The notes under the pieces are model-generated. The model was not told where the DNA came from. It saw only the letters and a program-made list of their open reading frames with translations, and did not search any database. A DNA stretch of 64,000 nucleotides from the NCBI GenBank assembly GCA_035041965.1, contig JAPYMA010001218.1, forward strand, positions 1 to 64,000, written 5' to 3'. The stretch is from Anisakis pegreffii (Eukaryota; Nematoda; Chromadorea; Rhabditida; Anisakidae). The position numbers were made by a program, and so were the translations under genes. Of this stretch, positions 46,146 through 60,031 are shown piece after piece (position 1 is the first letter of the stretch; each line of letters begins with the position of its first letter).

Positions 46146-46453
46146 GTTCGGTTCATCCGCACTATACAACGGAATCGAACATCAGATGACCGAAAACATG
46201 AAATGATGTGATGAAACGATAAGGAACTGAGCATGCTTATCAAGACCACCGAAGTCATCTTCCATCCGTTTGATTCCAAAATCTCTTCAATATCTTTAGG
46301 AAGGACATTCATACTGCGTGTTAGCATAAGTAAGGAGGAACGTGGAATTAAGACAGAAGCACCAGCATGAGCAGGAAAAGGGCAATGTTCAACAAGCATC
46401 TCTTCTGTGATGTTGTCCTGTTGAAATAAACTACCCGCAATGAATCTATTCAT
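46118..46453 (-). CDS. Unidentified ORF, possibly an exon
   Basis: A 111-codon frame whose middle has protein-like composition (EEMLVEHCPFPAHAGASVLI, SMNVLPKDIEEILESNGW). TTTCAACAG at about 46417-46409 could be an acceptor. No family is recognised, no partner exon is found, and the 3' end runs into the hairpin at 46112-46145. It could be chance or a dead gene fragment. Confidence 0.2.
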   Translation of the reverse strand: MNRFIAGSLFQQDNITEEMLVEHCPFPAHAGASVLIPRSSLLMLTRSMNVLPKDIEEILESNGWKMTSVVLISMLSSLSFHHIISCFRSSDVRFRCIVRMNRTSTYSGSTL

Positions 46454-47511
46454 GTTTTATATAGCTGATGGTATGGTATGTAGATGCATTGTTGGTAAAG
46501 CAGCACGTATTATTATCATTCTCGTTTTTAGATGCCATAAACCATTCTCGCAATCATTCAATCGAAAATATGTCAGTTGCTGGAGTCATCATAAAAAGTG
46601 TGCTCTTTGGCCAACAAACAAGCAAACAACCGAAATCAACAGAATCAATGACCAAAAATCGTCGCTCCTTTCCTCTAAACAATCCAAAAAATTGCCTATT
46701 CGCCTGCTAGCTGCACACAAGACAAGCACTCGCTAGTTTGCTTCCAGGAAGCTTAATTCGTTGACCGCTCGTCGGTTAAGATCATTGAATCCTATCTTAT
46801 GCACCTACCAATTAATCAAGCTGCGCTTTCTCCTGTCCATTGGAAATAGAAGAACTATCTTAATCATTCGGGATGAAAAAAGCGTCATTATCGTTTGGGC
46901 AGAGAAGCGTATTTGTTGCTTTTCCCTTCACACATTGATTCACGCTTAACGCTAAACATTTTTGAGACCATTCATTTTTCATCTACTTTTGTTCAACGTT
47001 TTCAAGCATCGAAGACCAATTCAGATGATTCGTTTCGTTAGCTGTCCGTTATGAAATAAAAAAATCAACAACGAACGCCGATAAATAATATTTTTCGGAT
47101 GCAGAGCGCACGATCTTACTATCAAATTATGTCTGTGATTTCGAAAAATGAAATGTTTCGATGAGCAATCAACATTCATCCAATTTTATTTTTGATATCA
47201 GTTTAATCGAATGAGCGGACTGACTGAAATATTCGACATTACAGCGAGGAGTAAGCCCACCGAGCAGGTGTGGAATAGAAAATGGAATGCAATATGAATG
47301 AAGTGGAGAGGGAAAAAATCAACGTATCATATTACATTTATCATTCATAATTTATTGTCGTTAATAACTGCTCTTGTTCATTTCTTCAACGGATCGACTG
47401 ACTCGTAAACAGAATCAAAAAATTCTCAAACATAATTTGGATGTGAGAAGAACAATCATGAAGATGTACACATTCCATTAACTACGCTGTTTTGTTGATT
47501 TCATTTTTTAG

Positions 47512-47806
47512 ACGGGGGATTTTTGAGCGTTTACAACTGCGGCAGTTCTCGTCGGTTATCTCTGGCACATTAAACCGTCAACAAGTCGAAAACACTCCTC
47601 ATTTCATTGTTTCAAGCCGAACGAATAGAACGGCTTGCAAGGATAATATTTTGCAGAAGAATTCTTCGGTAGGAACGGGATCAGCGGCGTTATTAAAATC
47701 GCATTATTTGAGACGGTATGATGGGATGGATGGATCTTTCTGCATTCATCAAATATTCCCTCAATGCCGAGTTTTTTGCGAGGAACGTATCACTGATGTG
47801 TTATGA
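47512..47806 (+). CDS. Unidentified ORF, possibly a terminal or internal exon
   Basis: An open frame following a TTTTTTAG acceptor. It starts RGIFERLQLRQFSSVISG, which resembles a mitochondrial presequence, and runs to a stop at 47806. A GTAGGA donor-like site at 47668 would give a shorter internal exon. No ATG lies inside the open part, so it could only be part of a spliced gene. No family is recognised. Confidence 0.2.
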
Positions 47807-50171
47807 GATGGATATGTTAAAATGATAATGCTTGTCAGGCGTTCTGCACTACTAGCGATCAAAAACCAATCAATTAATAAACGATTCAATAGAACCAACT
47901 GTAACTATTGAAACCGAAAGGACAGCCTGAATAAGCTTCATTCTATGACCTTTTCTGAAAACATTACCCTGTATTTACATTGTCTTCCCGGAAATAGCAA
48001 CAGAATTGGCTGATGTTAAATATTTGTTGAAAAAATTATCATGAATGCTTGTTTATTCATATTGATGAGTGAGCAGTGCTCAGCGATTAAACAACGTTTC
48101 GGAATGATAGAAATTTTTTGGGTTTAGAAAAAGAATAAATTTGATTGTCATGTATGGTACTCCGTTTATAACTTCGGGTCTTAGGAGTGCAGGCATTAAG
48201 TCAGAATCACCCCATCTTTTTTCAAATATGATATGACTGCGGATAAAATAGAATCACCAAAAAGAATGGCGATACGCAAGAAAATTAATGATGAAATTGG
48301 ATGGATTCGACAGAAAAAGGAAATTCGATCTGTGATGCCTTCTGAAGAAACGAAAAAATAGAATCAATTCAGCCTAACGTGAATATCGTGTGACAGATGT
48401 ATGGGTGGTTGTCTATAGCAGAAAGGCATGTGAAATGCATGTGCTTCATGCTCATTACGCATGTGCTCAATCCCAAACGCATTACGAAAAGAAACATGAG
48501 AGCAATCATTCATTGAGTTGGATTTGTTTGCATACATAGTTAATATTTAAATACACCCTATTCCCTCTAATCATTAGCATTCGTTCAATTTTGGAATGGA
48601 ACAAGTTTTCAAAAACAACATTTATGCCATCATTATTTTCATCCTATACCAGAGATATAGTCATATGAGAAGGCATCAGCATTTCACTCGTAAAAACTCA
48701 CATGATTTTTTGTTCCATTTCTGCTTTTTTACTGCAAATAATGCCCGAACTAATAGTTTTGTTTCGCTCATCTTTTTGGTTAAGTGAGCAAAAATCATCT
48801 GCTACAGTGGAATCTACAAATAATAGGGAATGTTTATTTGCAAAGTTGTGAAAGTACTCTCGATGGAATCAATCAAATTCGATTGTGCTTGCACTGAGTG
48901 CTTTTTATGGAGCATTCGATTGGGGAATAAAACCGAAAAACAAACAATCATAAAGAGCAGCGTAGGATGGTGGAAGCAGGCTTGATATTTTCTCTTAAGC
49001 AGCAACTATGGCATTTGACAGCACAAATTGTGTATGAAGCTGCTTCATATCTTGTAAATGAATAACAACATTGACGAACGATGAACAACGAGAAACCGTC
49101 GAAATTCATGCAGCAGCAAATAAGCGAGCAAATCGCAACGCACCAATCAAGGACTCAAAAGCAAACAAATGCCGCAGTAATGCCCTCTGCAAAATTATAT
49201 TTGCTGCCCCTGAGTCTACTCTTTCACTCATTCTCTCACATCGAATATTCCGAACATCCAACAACCAATTGAAATCCTCACAAAGCGTCCATATTCGATA
49301 ACATTCATTCAAATGCTCCACTTATGCGTCCGAACATCAACTAACTTCACAATTCGGGGCAAACAAGTGGAGAAGTTTTTGATTGGTTTACCGTGGCGGC
49401 GTTTATGAAATATGCGAATAGTAGAACTAAATGATGCCAGTTTGACTTTTTCAAATTGCATTTAAGGTTTCTCTCCTTCTGTTTTCGGATAATGGAAATT
49501 GTATTGCAATATGAATGCCCACGAGGGAATTCTGGACAAAAAGTTGAGAGGGGAAATAAAGAGAAGAAACAGATGGATTGGTAGCGAGGTGAATAGATTG
49601 GTCTCGTGACGAAAAATTCCATCAATGTTTAGTGACTTCCTTAACTTGCCATAAATCTGGTAATACGTTACCGTTAACACGCCCAATGGCATGTGCTCAT
49701 AGTAATTGTGTTCTCGTTACATGATGAATAGCGTGTTGACGAAAATCGCATGGTAAACAAGTGACGGCGTGTGATTTAGAGCAACAAACAGTTGAATAAG
49801 CAAGCACAATGATTATCGCAGGTTAGTCTTTGAGCGATCATTGATCTATGATGCGCTATTGCTGGATGTTTGTTGTGATCGAATCTAGGCAATCAATCTA
49901 AGCAATGCTACGAGATTTGCATTTGGTGTGTTGAGTAATAGACAAAGTAATGAATTTGTGATTAACATTACAGATTAACAATCACGTTAATTGAATAAAT
50001 TAAGCGCATCAATTCAGTAAATTACGGAACATTTTTCGAAGAAACACTTCGAATAGGGACGATCCAAACCGCAAACTGGAAGTATTCCATACAACATGGA
50101 TGATATTATAGAATACTTTGCATTTATTATTTTAGAAAATTTTAAAAGGAAGTGATCAGGATCAGGATTTG

Positions 50172-50177
50172 TTTATT
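50172..50177 (-). terminator. Polyadenylation signal of trehalase A
   Basis: AATAAA on the minus strand, about 540 bases after the stop codon at 50720. It would make the open frame at 50162-50416 part of the 3' UTR. Confidence 0.45.
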
Positions 50178-50719
50178 GAAATGAATAACATTATATAACA
50201 CATAAATACGATAGAGGTAATTACATACTGAATGCGAGACGAACATGAAATGGTAAGCGTGAAGAGATCAATTCTTAGCATAACAAGCTGACTATCTCCA
50301 ATCTGATTGCATTCCAAAATCTGTTTAAAACACTCGAAACTGCAGAATCTGTCAGATATGTTAACAGCATCGTCGCACTGAAGGATATGACTAATCCACA
50401 TATCCTGGCTACTCACTTCAATGACATCTCAGAGTGTTTTCCATCACTGAGTGAGACTATATTTGTTAGGATACGTTTATGGTGCTAACACGGCTAATAT
50501 TTAACTATGAAAGATTGCAATTCGAAAGATGTTGCAGACAAAGATGCTGTCTGCTGTTTAAGATGCTGTTTGAAACCCAAAAGGGGAGACCCTAGATGAA
50601 ACCCTAGATGCTGTTTTAAGATTGCTGTTTTCAAATATGAAATTTCGCATGCGGAGTCCAAATTGCTTGGGAGATGAAGACGTGATTGGAGATGGTCACA
50701 CGATGAACTCTCACCGTTA

Positions 50720-53700
50720 TTACTGACATTTTAAAATGATGGAAAACAATCGCTTAAATGTTCGAATGATGACTTTCGATAAAGTCACTCTCGACAGGAG
50801 ACTCTTCGCCTTCGGTGTTGTTTGATCAGCACTCGCAACTGCATCAGCAGCAACAGGCTGATATGTCACCGGCGTGTCTGCGCTGACCACTCGTATTCGT
50901 TTACTGTACGTTACGAGCAAATCCAGTAGTGCACCATTCGTCCATCCAAAACCTGCCTGCAATGAACATATACACGATCCAGTCAATTCTCTTTTAATTC
51001 TTTAAATTTGCACAGCTCACTATTTGATATCGGTCAGCTGATGGATGTTATTCAAAAATTTCATTCCGTGAATAATATCTAGATGAGTGATTTTATCAGT
51101 TCAACAATCTGCGTCATTGCAGCAAACTGAAGATATCTTCTACTGAACTAAAGATATGATTCGTTCTACAGGAATTTGAGAACCTGAACGGGTTATTTGT
51201 ACAATATCCTCCTGATATTGTTTCCCAAGTGAATGGAATCATTAAAATAGGAACAGCTGTTCATAATAAATTAATTGTTACACCATTGTTTGGACCATAT
51301 TTTGGCCAATACTTTGCGTAGTCAGAATTTTCTGACGAAGGCAAAACAAAATCGTTTCGCCTATGGATTTTGATTGTTGAAGACAATTCAGGGTAGATTA
51401 AACAGCAGTCAAATGAACAGTGTGTTTTCTCATTAACACGCTCAATGAATTCTCTATCGGAAAGCTTCAAAAACGTCGGCTAATTCATTCAAAATTCCTG
51501 CTTCATTAACATTATCGCAAGAAAAACCCAAACTATCACTACCTGATTGTCGTATTCACCACCCTTTGCCACTCTCAAATAATCTTTAGCCACATCATAT
51601 TTTTGCCATAGTTTATGTTCATTCATATAGACACGATAATTACGATTAATCCATCTGCTGGCGATTTCGAACGCTTTTTGTTGCATTCTAAAAATATTCC
51701 TTTATCGCACCTTCTAAACTCTTCAATTTCACGTCTACACTTATGAATGATTAATGTATTTTAGTGGCAATCTAATTCATTCAGTTGCTCCAATAAGGCA
51801 ACAAACGTTTGTAAACAAATTCATTTCTCCCCTTGCGATCACATTAATTTTCCCGAAATTCTCTCATTTCTTCACCCGTTGCCTAAAATATTGTGGAAAA
51901 AGACGGCTTGATGGTGGCTTTTTTCGGGTTGAATCGTCTCAGACGATAATCTGATATTACGCCCTTAGGCTATAAAATTTATAGCGCTGATGCCTGTTAG
52001 TACCAGTCATCGGAAATCTAAAATTCAACGAAAATATAGAAATGAAAGCACAAAAAACCATTGATTCTGCTTAATTTATGCGCTGAATTGAGCGGAACGA
52101 AATGACATAGTGCTCACTGGTGAGCGATTCTTTTAGAAGTTTAATGTTGCGATAGTGGTCTTTCGATCACAGCAGACTGATTGTCCTTATCAATGCCAAA
52201 TTCACAACTACTAGTATCATGAATCCCCATTAAGATTCCCATATCGCTATCACCATCAATATTATCATATCACTATTGCGAAATCAGTGAAATGCCTGCC
52301 TACATTGGATGATTGGATTTTCGAAGTCCCTCGACGACCATATGATTGATCGGTGCAAAGCCATTTGGATAATCCCACTGCTGATGTGTTCCACGAATAA
52401 GACTAAATACAAAACGTCAACATCTTCAAAAAAAAAACGCTCTTTTATCAAACAGAAGCGTTTGTTTTTACTGAATACATGTGACCAGTCTGAACTGATA
52501 AGATCGAAAATTTTGTCAGACAATACAAATTCAAAATTTCGCTATAGATCACAGATTATCAATAACAATAACTTCATGTTAATGCGAAACAATCAACACC
52601 GTCGTAAACACCCTAACTTTTATCAGCGTTCAGTTTAAACCATTCTAAAAAATGAAACTTTCCAAGGCATTCATCATCGCTCAATCAGAACGCCTATCAG
52701 CTCATATTTCTTCAGCTTATCAGCTAGACAATAAAAATTCACGTGCAGCTTTGATATATATTCGCCATGAATGAATCAAAAATCTTAGCGAAGCAAAAAA
52801 ACACGCTATCTACTGATAATGAATGAGAAATGCGATGATCAAAAGTCGCTACCACCTTGTCGGCACTCCACCCGGGAATTGCAAAAGGCCTTTACGATGC
52901 AAAGTTTCCAACACTTCAATCATCATCGGATTATCCAACGAACTGTAGCATTCGGTGAAGAGTGGAACTGCGATCGAGGGGTACGCATCATCGACCCGTT
53001 CCATTGTCCGTAAATTCACATCGAACCATGCACCCTCATGATCATCAAAAAATACTGCCTCGAAAGTATCAACGAATTTCGCTCGCTCACGATTCAGTTC
53101 TATTCGACGACTTGCATTCCCTTCAACAAATATTTCAATTACTTTCAATTCCCTCAAATAGTTTTCATCAAATTCCCTTCAGTAATGAATTTCGTCCGAT
53201 CTTAGTGGCTAATTCCCTTTCTGAGAGCGTGTTAGAATGGTAGAAATAAAATGATATATGAGCTTTACTTTAGGTACTCCGAACAAGCTGAAAAATTCTG
53301 TTGAATCAGTACAATCCGACAAAGTGGATTGGAAAATCCAGTGTACAAATATGCCTAAAATATCCCGACAATATCCCAACAAGTAGACAAAAAAAGCGAA
53401 GGGTTCCCGAGAGCGTTCAATAGTTAATTTATGGAATCATCCTTTGTGGACGTTGAAAGAATTTCACTGTTTGGAGGATTAATAATAAAATTTAATGTTA
53501 CACAACACTTCAAAATGATTCTACATTGTGAACTGGAAAACTTTCATAGCGCAGTGTTATTCACAATCTTTTGAGGCATAGGACCGCAGAGTTGTTTATA
53601 GTCAAGGATTGTCGAAGTTGATGCGTTTGCAAATGCTGTGCAATAAGTCTCAAAATTCAAAGCGTTGCAGTGATCAAATCGTCTACTGAGATGCTTTCAA

Positions 53701-56700
53701 TTTAGAAAAAGTCACAAAGACGATGAGTAGGCAAGCTTGTAACAAAAAAATTCGATAACAAATGATATTCCTGCAATATTCATTCATTTGAGAGTAGAGT
53801 AGATTTATCCGTTCAAATTTTCTGAGTATCGCTGTAAAAAAATCACATTCGATTTCGAGGAAATTCCTGATTGAGGAGGCGGATGCAATCATAAAAACAC
53901 CTTAATCTAAGACTGAATGAATATTTTGTAAAAAAAGAAACTGGAGAAAGATTAATTACAGAGCGACAACGCTGGGATTAATGAGCAAACACCACGAGCT
54001 CATGGATGAGAAAAAATCAAATTTGAAAAAATAATTCACTATTGGCAGGCAGATCATTGATGTTCTTCGACCAAGTTCATCAATTTTAGAAAAAATTCAT
54101 TCTGGTTCTTCTAATTCCAGTCTCCAATATCAACCGTTTTCATTTTTTCTCCTCGAATCATCTATTTGCTTGTTTTTTTTTCATTTTGTCTAATTAATTC
54201 ATTTATCAGTGTCATAAGTCGTCATTCAATTCATTGGTGAAATCTAATTTTCGAGAGAAAATGTAACATGAAGGAGCATTGAAAAGATGACTGATGAACT
54301 CTTATTTTGTGAAGGCTCATAAAAATTTTGTTGATTGAATATTTTTTAGCAGTGGTAACAACCCATAATGATGTTGGTCTATGGTCTGTAGTCAGTTCGC
54401 TCCATTCAGCAGCGCATCTCGTCATAAAACGTATGAGTGAGCGCTCGTTGGTCTCTTATGATTAGCAATAACAACAACAAGCACTCAATCGAGTGAATGC
54501 CTCACATAGTTCTTTATCTTGCTTCAAGGATTAACTATAGACATCAGATGAATTAGTAATGCCTGACTAAATGTAAGCAGAAGCATCGATTCATCAGCGT
54601 TGAAATTTTCATCCTCAGTCACAAGATTAACGACCACTGATATTCTGTGAAGGGAATGATGTCGATTTATTCAGTGCTGCCACAACTAAATTTTCTCGTC
54701 CAAATTTTTGAATCAATCCAAAATGACGTAATTCAATGATGAATAGATTCTAAAAGTGCTTTAGCCATTCACCAGATGATGTAAACGATGTAGGTGAGGC
54801 AGCTGATGACGAGTGTCGTCGATTAGAGTCCAATTATCGGCCAATAGAAGTACATCAGAACACATGAACGATTTCATTGTAGTCAAAAGCAAAGTTTACA
54901 TGCGATAATTACATTAGTAAGGAATTACAAAGCCGGAATTGTCCTCAATGATGCACTATTCCAGGGATGGGAAACTGTTCTTCGAATATCTAAATGACCT
55001 TACTTACAAGGGAATGGAGCAACAAAATCTTCACCGTGGTTCTTTGGTTCCCTTCACCTCATGCACCCCATTTTCGTTTTCCAATAGACCTTCTGTTTCC
55101 CTCGTCAAAAACTTCTGCTATCAAGACACTCCCTTGTACATCATCCTCAGAATCACTGCTGTCCCATTTTCCAACCGGTAAAAATTCTTCCACGACAGGA
55201 ATTCCTGTTATCTCGGAAACTCTGCTGTAAAATTCACATTGTCAACACCATATCAAGCACGTTACCAACCAAGAGCTCCATGCAGGTGCGCCAGAATTTC
55301 CATATTCCAACACATGAAAGCATTCAGATCTACGGGTGCAATATTCGACGTTTCAATTGTGTCCATTGTTTTACCGTTTGCCAACCACCGACTACTGAAA
55401 TCCCAGCCGGACTCTGCTGCATTCGCAATCTCTTGCCAAATACGTCGTTTACGACTGGCTTCCAATCCTTGTACGGTGAAAAAATCTTCGCGATATGACT
55501 CTGGCCTTCAATTGTTTGGTCTTATGTGAGCGTAGCCAGTAGGTTGTAACAGAGCAAACCATTATTTATTCTCATTAACAGTAGCATACAGTGGAGTACG
55601 AACAGCAATTTTTACATTTCATTACTCACATTCATGAAATATCGCCTAAGAATTTACAAGCAATAATCTTATTTTGAGGTCTCAGATCGAGGCTAGCATC
55701 AACTCGACACTTATTTCCATAAAATGCTTAATTGCTCTTTCTATCGAATGCGCTTGAGAACCTATAGATCCTGATTTGAAATGTCAGAGCAGTTATGAAA
55801 CGAACTGACAAAATTGATAGAGTCATGGAATGTTGTTCATTCACGAATTCTGAATCATTATAATGTTATCAAATAAAAGACTACCTCGGCACGTTCGTAT
55901 CCGCGTTGTATTGAAAGATCGTGTAATTTTTACCATTTTTTGTCACTTGTCTTGTGCGTTTCTTCTTCCAAAATTCAAGTTCCTCAAATATCTTGCACTA
56001 TGAAATTAACATAAAAAACTTACAAGTTGCAACACCAAAATGAGAATTTGATAGGAAACTGAATAAAGCGATTAAGCAATGTACTTATAGTGCTGGATGT
56101 TCATCCATCTAACCAGGGATGCTTGGAAAAGTAATGCGAGAAACCATGTAAGAGTTTTTGATTGAACACGAATCTGCAGTGAAATGCAGGAGCTGAAGCA
56201 GTACCACTACAAGCTGATAGAAATAAGATTAGCACGAATACGCAATTAAAAAGATAGAGATACGATGTGAATAAGAATGAAGAGTACTCTTAAATCATCA
56301 GAATGCCAATAATCCAACATCAGAATGTCTCAAAATCCCCTAAGAGATCCTCTGCAACATTTAATTAGGAAAGAGTACCACGTTCACTTCTAGAATATCC
56401 TACTGAGAAAACGACAACGACAATTCAATCTCACTGCTTCCATAGCGCTGAGTGTCGAGATAAGGAACTGGTCATCTTCAGTAACAGTGTGGTATTCGTA
56501 AACCATTGGTATGAATAACGGTGGTTGTGTTCTGCGCAAATAATAATTGCGATTCCCGCTCGGCACGAATCCGTATTGTTTGATAAGATATCGGAAATTC
56601 TCAATTATATGACGCGCCGTTTCGTGCATACCTACAGATTAATGGTACTGATGAAATTCACTGAGAATACGAAACAAACCGTTCTCACTGTAAGTTTATC

Positions 56701-58631
56701 TACTACAGTCTTTATCTATTACAGAGCATGATCAAAACGTGAAGAAAGGTTGGATGAACAATAAATAATTTCAGTTCTATGTAATGTTCACCTTGTGATG
56801 TTGTTCTCAGAGAGTACCCATTGGATAGCAAATAAATGCTTGAAATTCACGGAAGAAATAAAGCAAGGAGGTCACTCATCAGTTCATCCGACTAATTTTT
56901 TGTAGAACTGACCGATGAAAAAGAATATTCCCATGGTCTCATGAAATAAACGATGGAATAAAAACCTGAGGCAATGAGTCCCTTAACCACCCAATATGAA
57001 TCCCAATAATACAACTCTCGGAAACGTCCACCAGGAATTATAAACTCGTTTGGAACGTACAATAATGAATATCTTTTCGGATTTGTCTTCACCTGAAATT
57101 AATTTCACAACAGTCACTTCAGTACAGTAAAGTAACAAATTGACACTGATATTTAAGAATAATATTCACTCATTAGATCAGCATTCGCTTCATAATGCAT
57201 TCATTGATAGGTGATGTTCCAGCATCGCAAAATCCTGCTATTCAACAGTGATGTACAGTGATCAAATGTCAACCTCATTTTTGACCGTTCGACAGAGCTT
57301 CTTCCATAACGCATGAATTTCCAACGCGAATCGACGCATTTCGTCATCATCAATTGAAATCAAATATTCCGGATCATCAAGCCAATCTGACATCGTTCCT
57401 TCGGGACACCTGTTTGTCGAGTGCATATTGTTACTACCGATAGCAGCTTGGAATAGACTCATTCAGACATTTTGATGCTTTAATTGACACGTTTTCATCT
57501 ATCAAACAACTGCTGATTCTCCAAAGAACACTCCACGATACATCACGAGTAATGTCCACTTTTTTCATAAAAACATACTCAGAACCGGCTAGAACAGATA
57601 TTGCATTGAACGAAACATGGGAGTTTTTTCTTTGATCACTTAAAGGTGATTTTGTTGAATTTACCATTGTTATACTTCTGAACTCATGACTGAACAATGC
57701 GTATTGGTGGTGCGACAAATATGCACTAACTCGCTCAAATCATCGCCTTGGTTGCCGAAATTCTCTTCAAGAAACGATCGCACAGCCTCTCGATCATTCG
57801 TTGTGATCTGATGATTGAAATGCTTATTGAAGTCCTCGTTAATATCTTCTGGATCACGTTTCATCGGCTTATCCACAAATGTTTTTGAATCTTTGAAAAT
57901 GTTCAACATTGCTACTGCATGCAATAATTTACCTGCAACAGCGACTCAATAACAATATCTAGAGCATTATTTATTTGGAGAATGAGATAAAAAGCTTGGT
58001 GATGATGCACTTTAGATTCTGAGATATTTTCGCCGGAACTTGCTCTTTCCAATTCCAAATTGCTTCAGAAGTGCATCAAGGATGCATTATCTTACTCGTT
58101 ATTCGATGCAATTAATGGACATTTTAATGTTTCCTCATCAAAAAATAAGCCTGCCTCATCGAACAAGACCTGTTCATTTGCAGACTCTTCGATTGTACTG
58201 GATAAGTAAAGAGCATTCCAGCCGCATCTTAAGTCTAAAAAGTGGTTAATAGACGTGTGAAAATGTGGGATTCTCTTTGCAGAGCGATAGACCGTAAGAA
58301 CTCTATTACCTTGACAATAAACCATGTAGCTCGCTGAGTTATTTTCGTCGCACGCAAATCGTGGTGCTTCCACTGACCAACTCAACACATCGTCTTCTGT
58401 CGGAATATTATGACGTACATTTCCGGTCCGATTCGTACGGCCACTCCCGGCCGCAGTTGCATTAAATCGGACTCCTGTCGCAGCATTGCCGGATGAACCG
58501 GAATTTCGTTTCAATTGTGAATCGTCCAAATTTGCAGTCACTTTCCTCAACGATCCAATCGCCAATAAGACCATCAAAATTAACATTACCACCACATTGG
58601 TCAGGAATTTTGAATGACGATTGAAATTCAT
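50720..58631 (-). CDS. Trehalase A (GH37), predicted membrane-anchored, catalytic-base Glu replaced
   Basis: Eleven exons: 58631-58310, 57932-57731, 57409-57274, 57092-56966, 56631-56435, 55982-55885, 55505-55270, 53120-52856, 52402-52304, 51687-51543 and 50956-50720, giving 687 residues. Residues about 9-28 form a hydrophobic type II anchor or uncleaved signal, followed by a Ser/Asn/Gly-rich stalk. Trehalase signature 1, [14 protein letters not shown], is at 240-253. The general acid is Asp396 in SGWDFSSRW. Signature 2 is [10 protein letters not shown] (536-545), with Phe543 where the signature has Trp. In the motif that is normally EKYD, Gln589 replaces Glu (LWQKYDV), the residue equivalent to catalytic base Glu496 of E. 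coli TreA. GGEY and GFGWTNG follow. The family hydrolyses trehalose to glucose, and this copy may be impaired or non-catalytic. The start follows a TTTTCAG acceptor by 4 bases. Confidence 0.9.
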
Positions 58632-58635
58632 ATTG

Positions 58636-58643
58636 CTGAAAAT
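58636..58643 (-). promoter_or_regulatory. Probable trans-splice acceptor of trehalase A
   Basis: The minus strand reads ATTTTCAG then CAAT then the ATG at 58631. A four-base leader after a strong acceptor is typical of spliced-leader genes in nematodes. Confidence 0.55.
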
Positions 58644-60031
58644 ATTTACGATAAATTATATAATAGTTAATGCAAAGAACAATTCGGGAGGGCTCTCAAA
58701 ATACGAATTGATGTAGACAAATAAGGGCAGGTCAAACAGGGATTGTGAAAGCAGTTACGTATGAAGCGATTTTGAGCCATCCATGTTACACACGTTTGGT
58801 GGCGTGGACAGCCCGTGTCATTTAAAGGACTATGACAAATCAGATGTCAGTATAACTTCATGTCTTTGACTGGTAACGCACTCCAAATCCAAATGTTCAT
58901 CATGGTCATACCTTAAAATATTATACGGTTGCAAGTCAACCGTATAACTGCCCTAAAAAATACGCAAATGAAATGAGGCACAGCGAACTAATCAAATCGA
59001 CTGCTATTAGATGGTAATTTCTTGAAAAATGTTTCATGCAAATTTCTATGCGACTAAAGCTTGCATATAAAGTTTTTTGCATGCTTGCAATTTTTATGAG
59101 ATTCTTTTCCGCGCAAAACACATGTAAATTTTGGATCCTCGGATTTTTTACATTGAATGAACCCCCTTCCGGTGATATTCTAACAGAACTTGCGTTTCAT
59201 TCAATATTGCTAATCATTAAATTTTGCATGCAAACGATACTTAAAATGCATTCAGAGAATATTAACTACGAAACATTCAAATGCTCTGTACAGATATTTT
59301 GAATTCTAATCAATGAAATCAGTCATCATCAACATTTTGCATTCGATTAATTTTCTATCGTAATAATTACGATAAAATGCAATCAACTCTCAAATTTTAC
59401 ACGCCAACCGACTGACCCCAACCGTAGATTATTCAAAATCGAACAAATTAGTATAATTTCTCAAATTTACATGCCAAAATCCGTCTATAAATTGAGTCAC
59501 ATCATTCACCAAACATCTTTTTGTAACGACCGATAGCAAGATCGGTCTGCTAATGATATGTGAGCAGCGATTTTGTTGTTTTTCGGTTGTTTCGTGGGCA
59601 TCTGAGGCTGAATGATTAAGAGAATGTGACTAACAGGGGAAAGCTGGCAATGTCACTCAATTGTGGCATCCATGGGCCGGGTTCGTATCATTGGCCGGTC
59701 GGATAGTTGGATGATGAGTTGGGTACGAGCCGGAGTGATTAATCTCGGCCGTGACTATTCGATTGATCACTGAAGTAGTATGTATCAAAGTGGCAACTTA
59801 CCAGTCTACATATCTGGATTATCTGGACTGACCATGCTGTCAAACGTTCGTAACGTTGATGGCCTCAATGCTTCAACTGCCACAATGCGTTCGTTGCATT
59901 GGCCAGTCTATGCATGGACCAAAAATTACGAAATGATCAATGCGATCTATACGTTGCTCTCTGACATTGGGATGATCCATTCTCTGTGCCAGTCTGCCAC
60001 TTAATTTGATTAAATTTCAATAAATTTTCAG
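58644..60031. promoter_or_regulatory. Shared intergenic region between head-to-head trehalase genes
   Basis: About 1.4 kb separates the first exon of A from the first identified exon of B. It must hold A's promoter and either the missing first exon of B or its promoter. It includes a perfect 11-bp inverted repeat (TTATACGGTTG, 5-base loop, CAACCGTATAA; 58921-58947). The 74-codon ORF at 59780-60004 is not supported as an exon. No clear TATA box is identified. Confidence 0.4.

Larger units (their letters stand above)
42432..50169. other. Gene-poor interval
   Basis: No confident gene. Two weak ORF candidates are listed separately (46118-46453 minus, 47512-47806 plus). There is a short (AC)7 tract at 44279-44292 and a perfect hairpin at 46112-46145. 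The remaining ORFs are short and without recognisable motifs. Distal regulatory DNA or long introns of a gene outside the window are possible. Confidence 0.4.

Noticed and set aside
50162..50416. 84-codon minus-strand ORF after trehalase A
   Set aside because: It lies in the probable 3' UTR, contains the AATAAA at its end and shows no family motif.
59780..60004. 74-codon ORF just before trehalase B as its first exon
   Set aside because: It ends at a stop before the acceptor at 60031, and I found no good donor giving the required phase 2. Only a weak AC/GTTGCT would fit.
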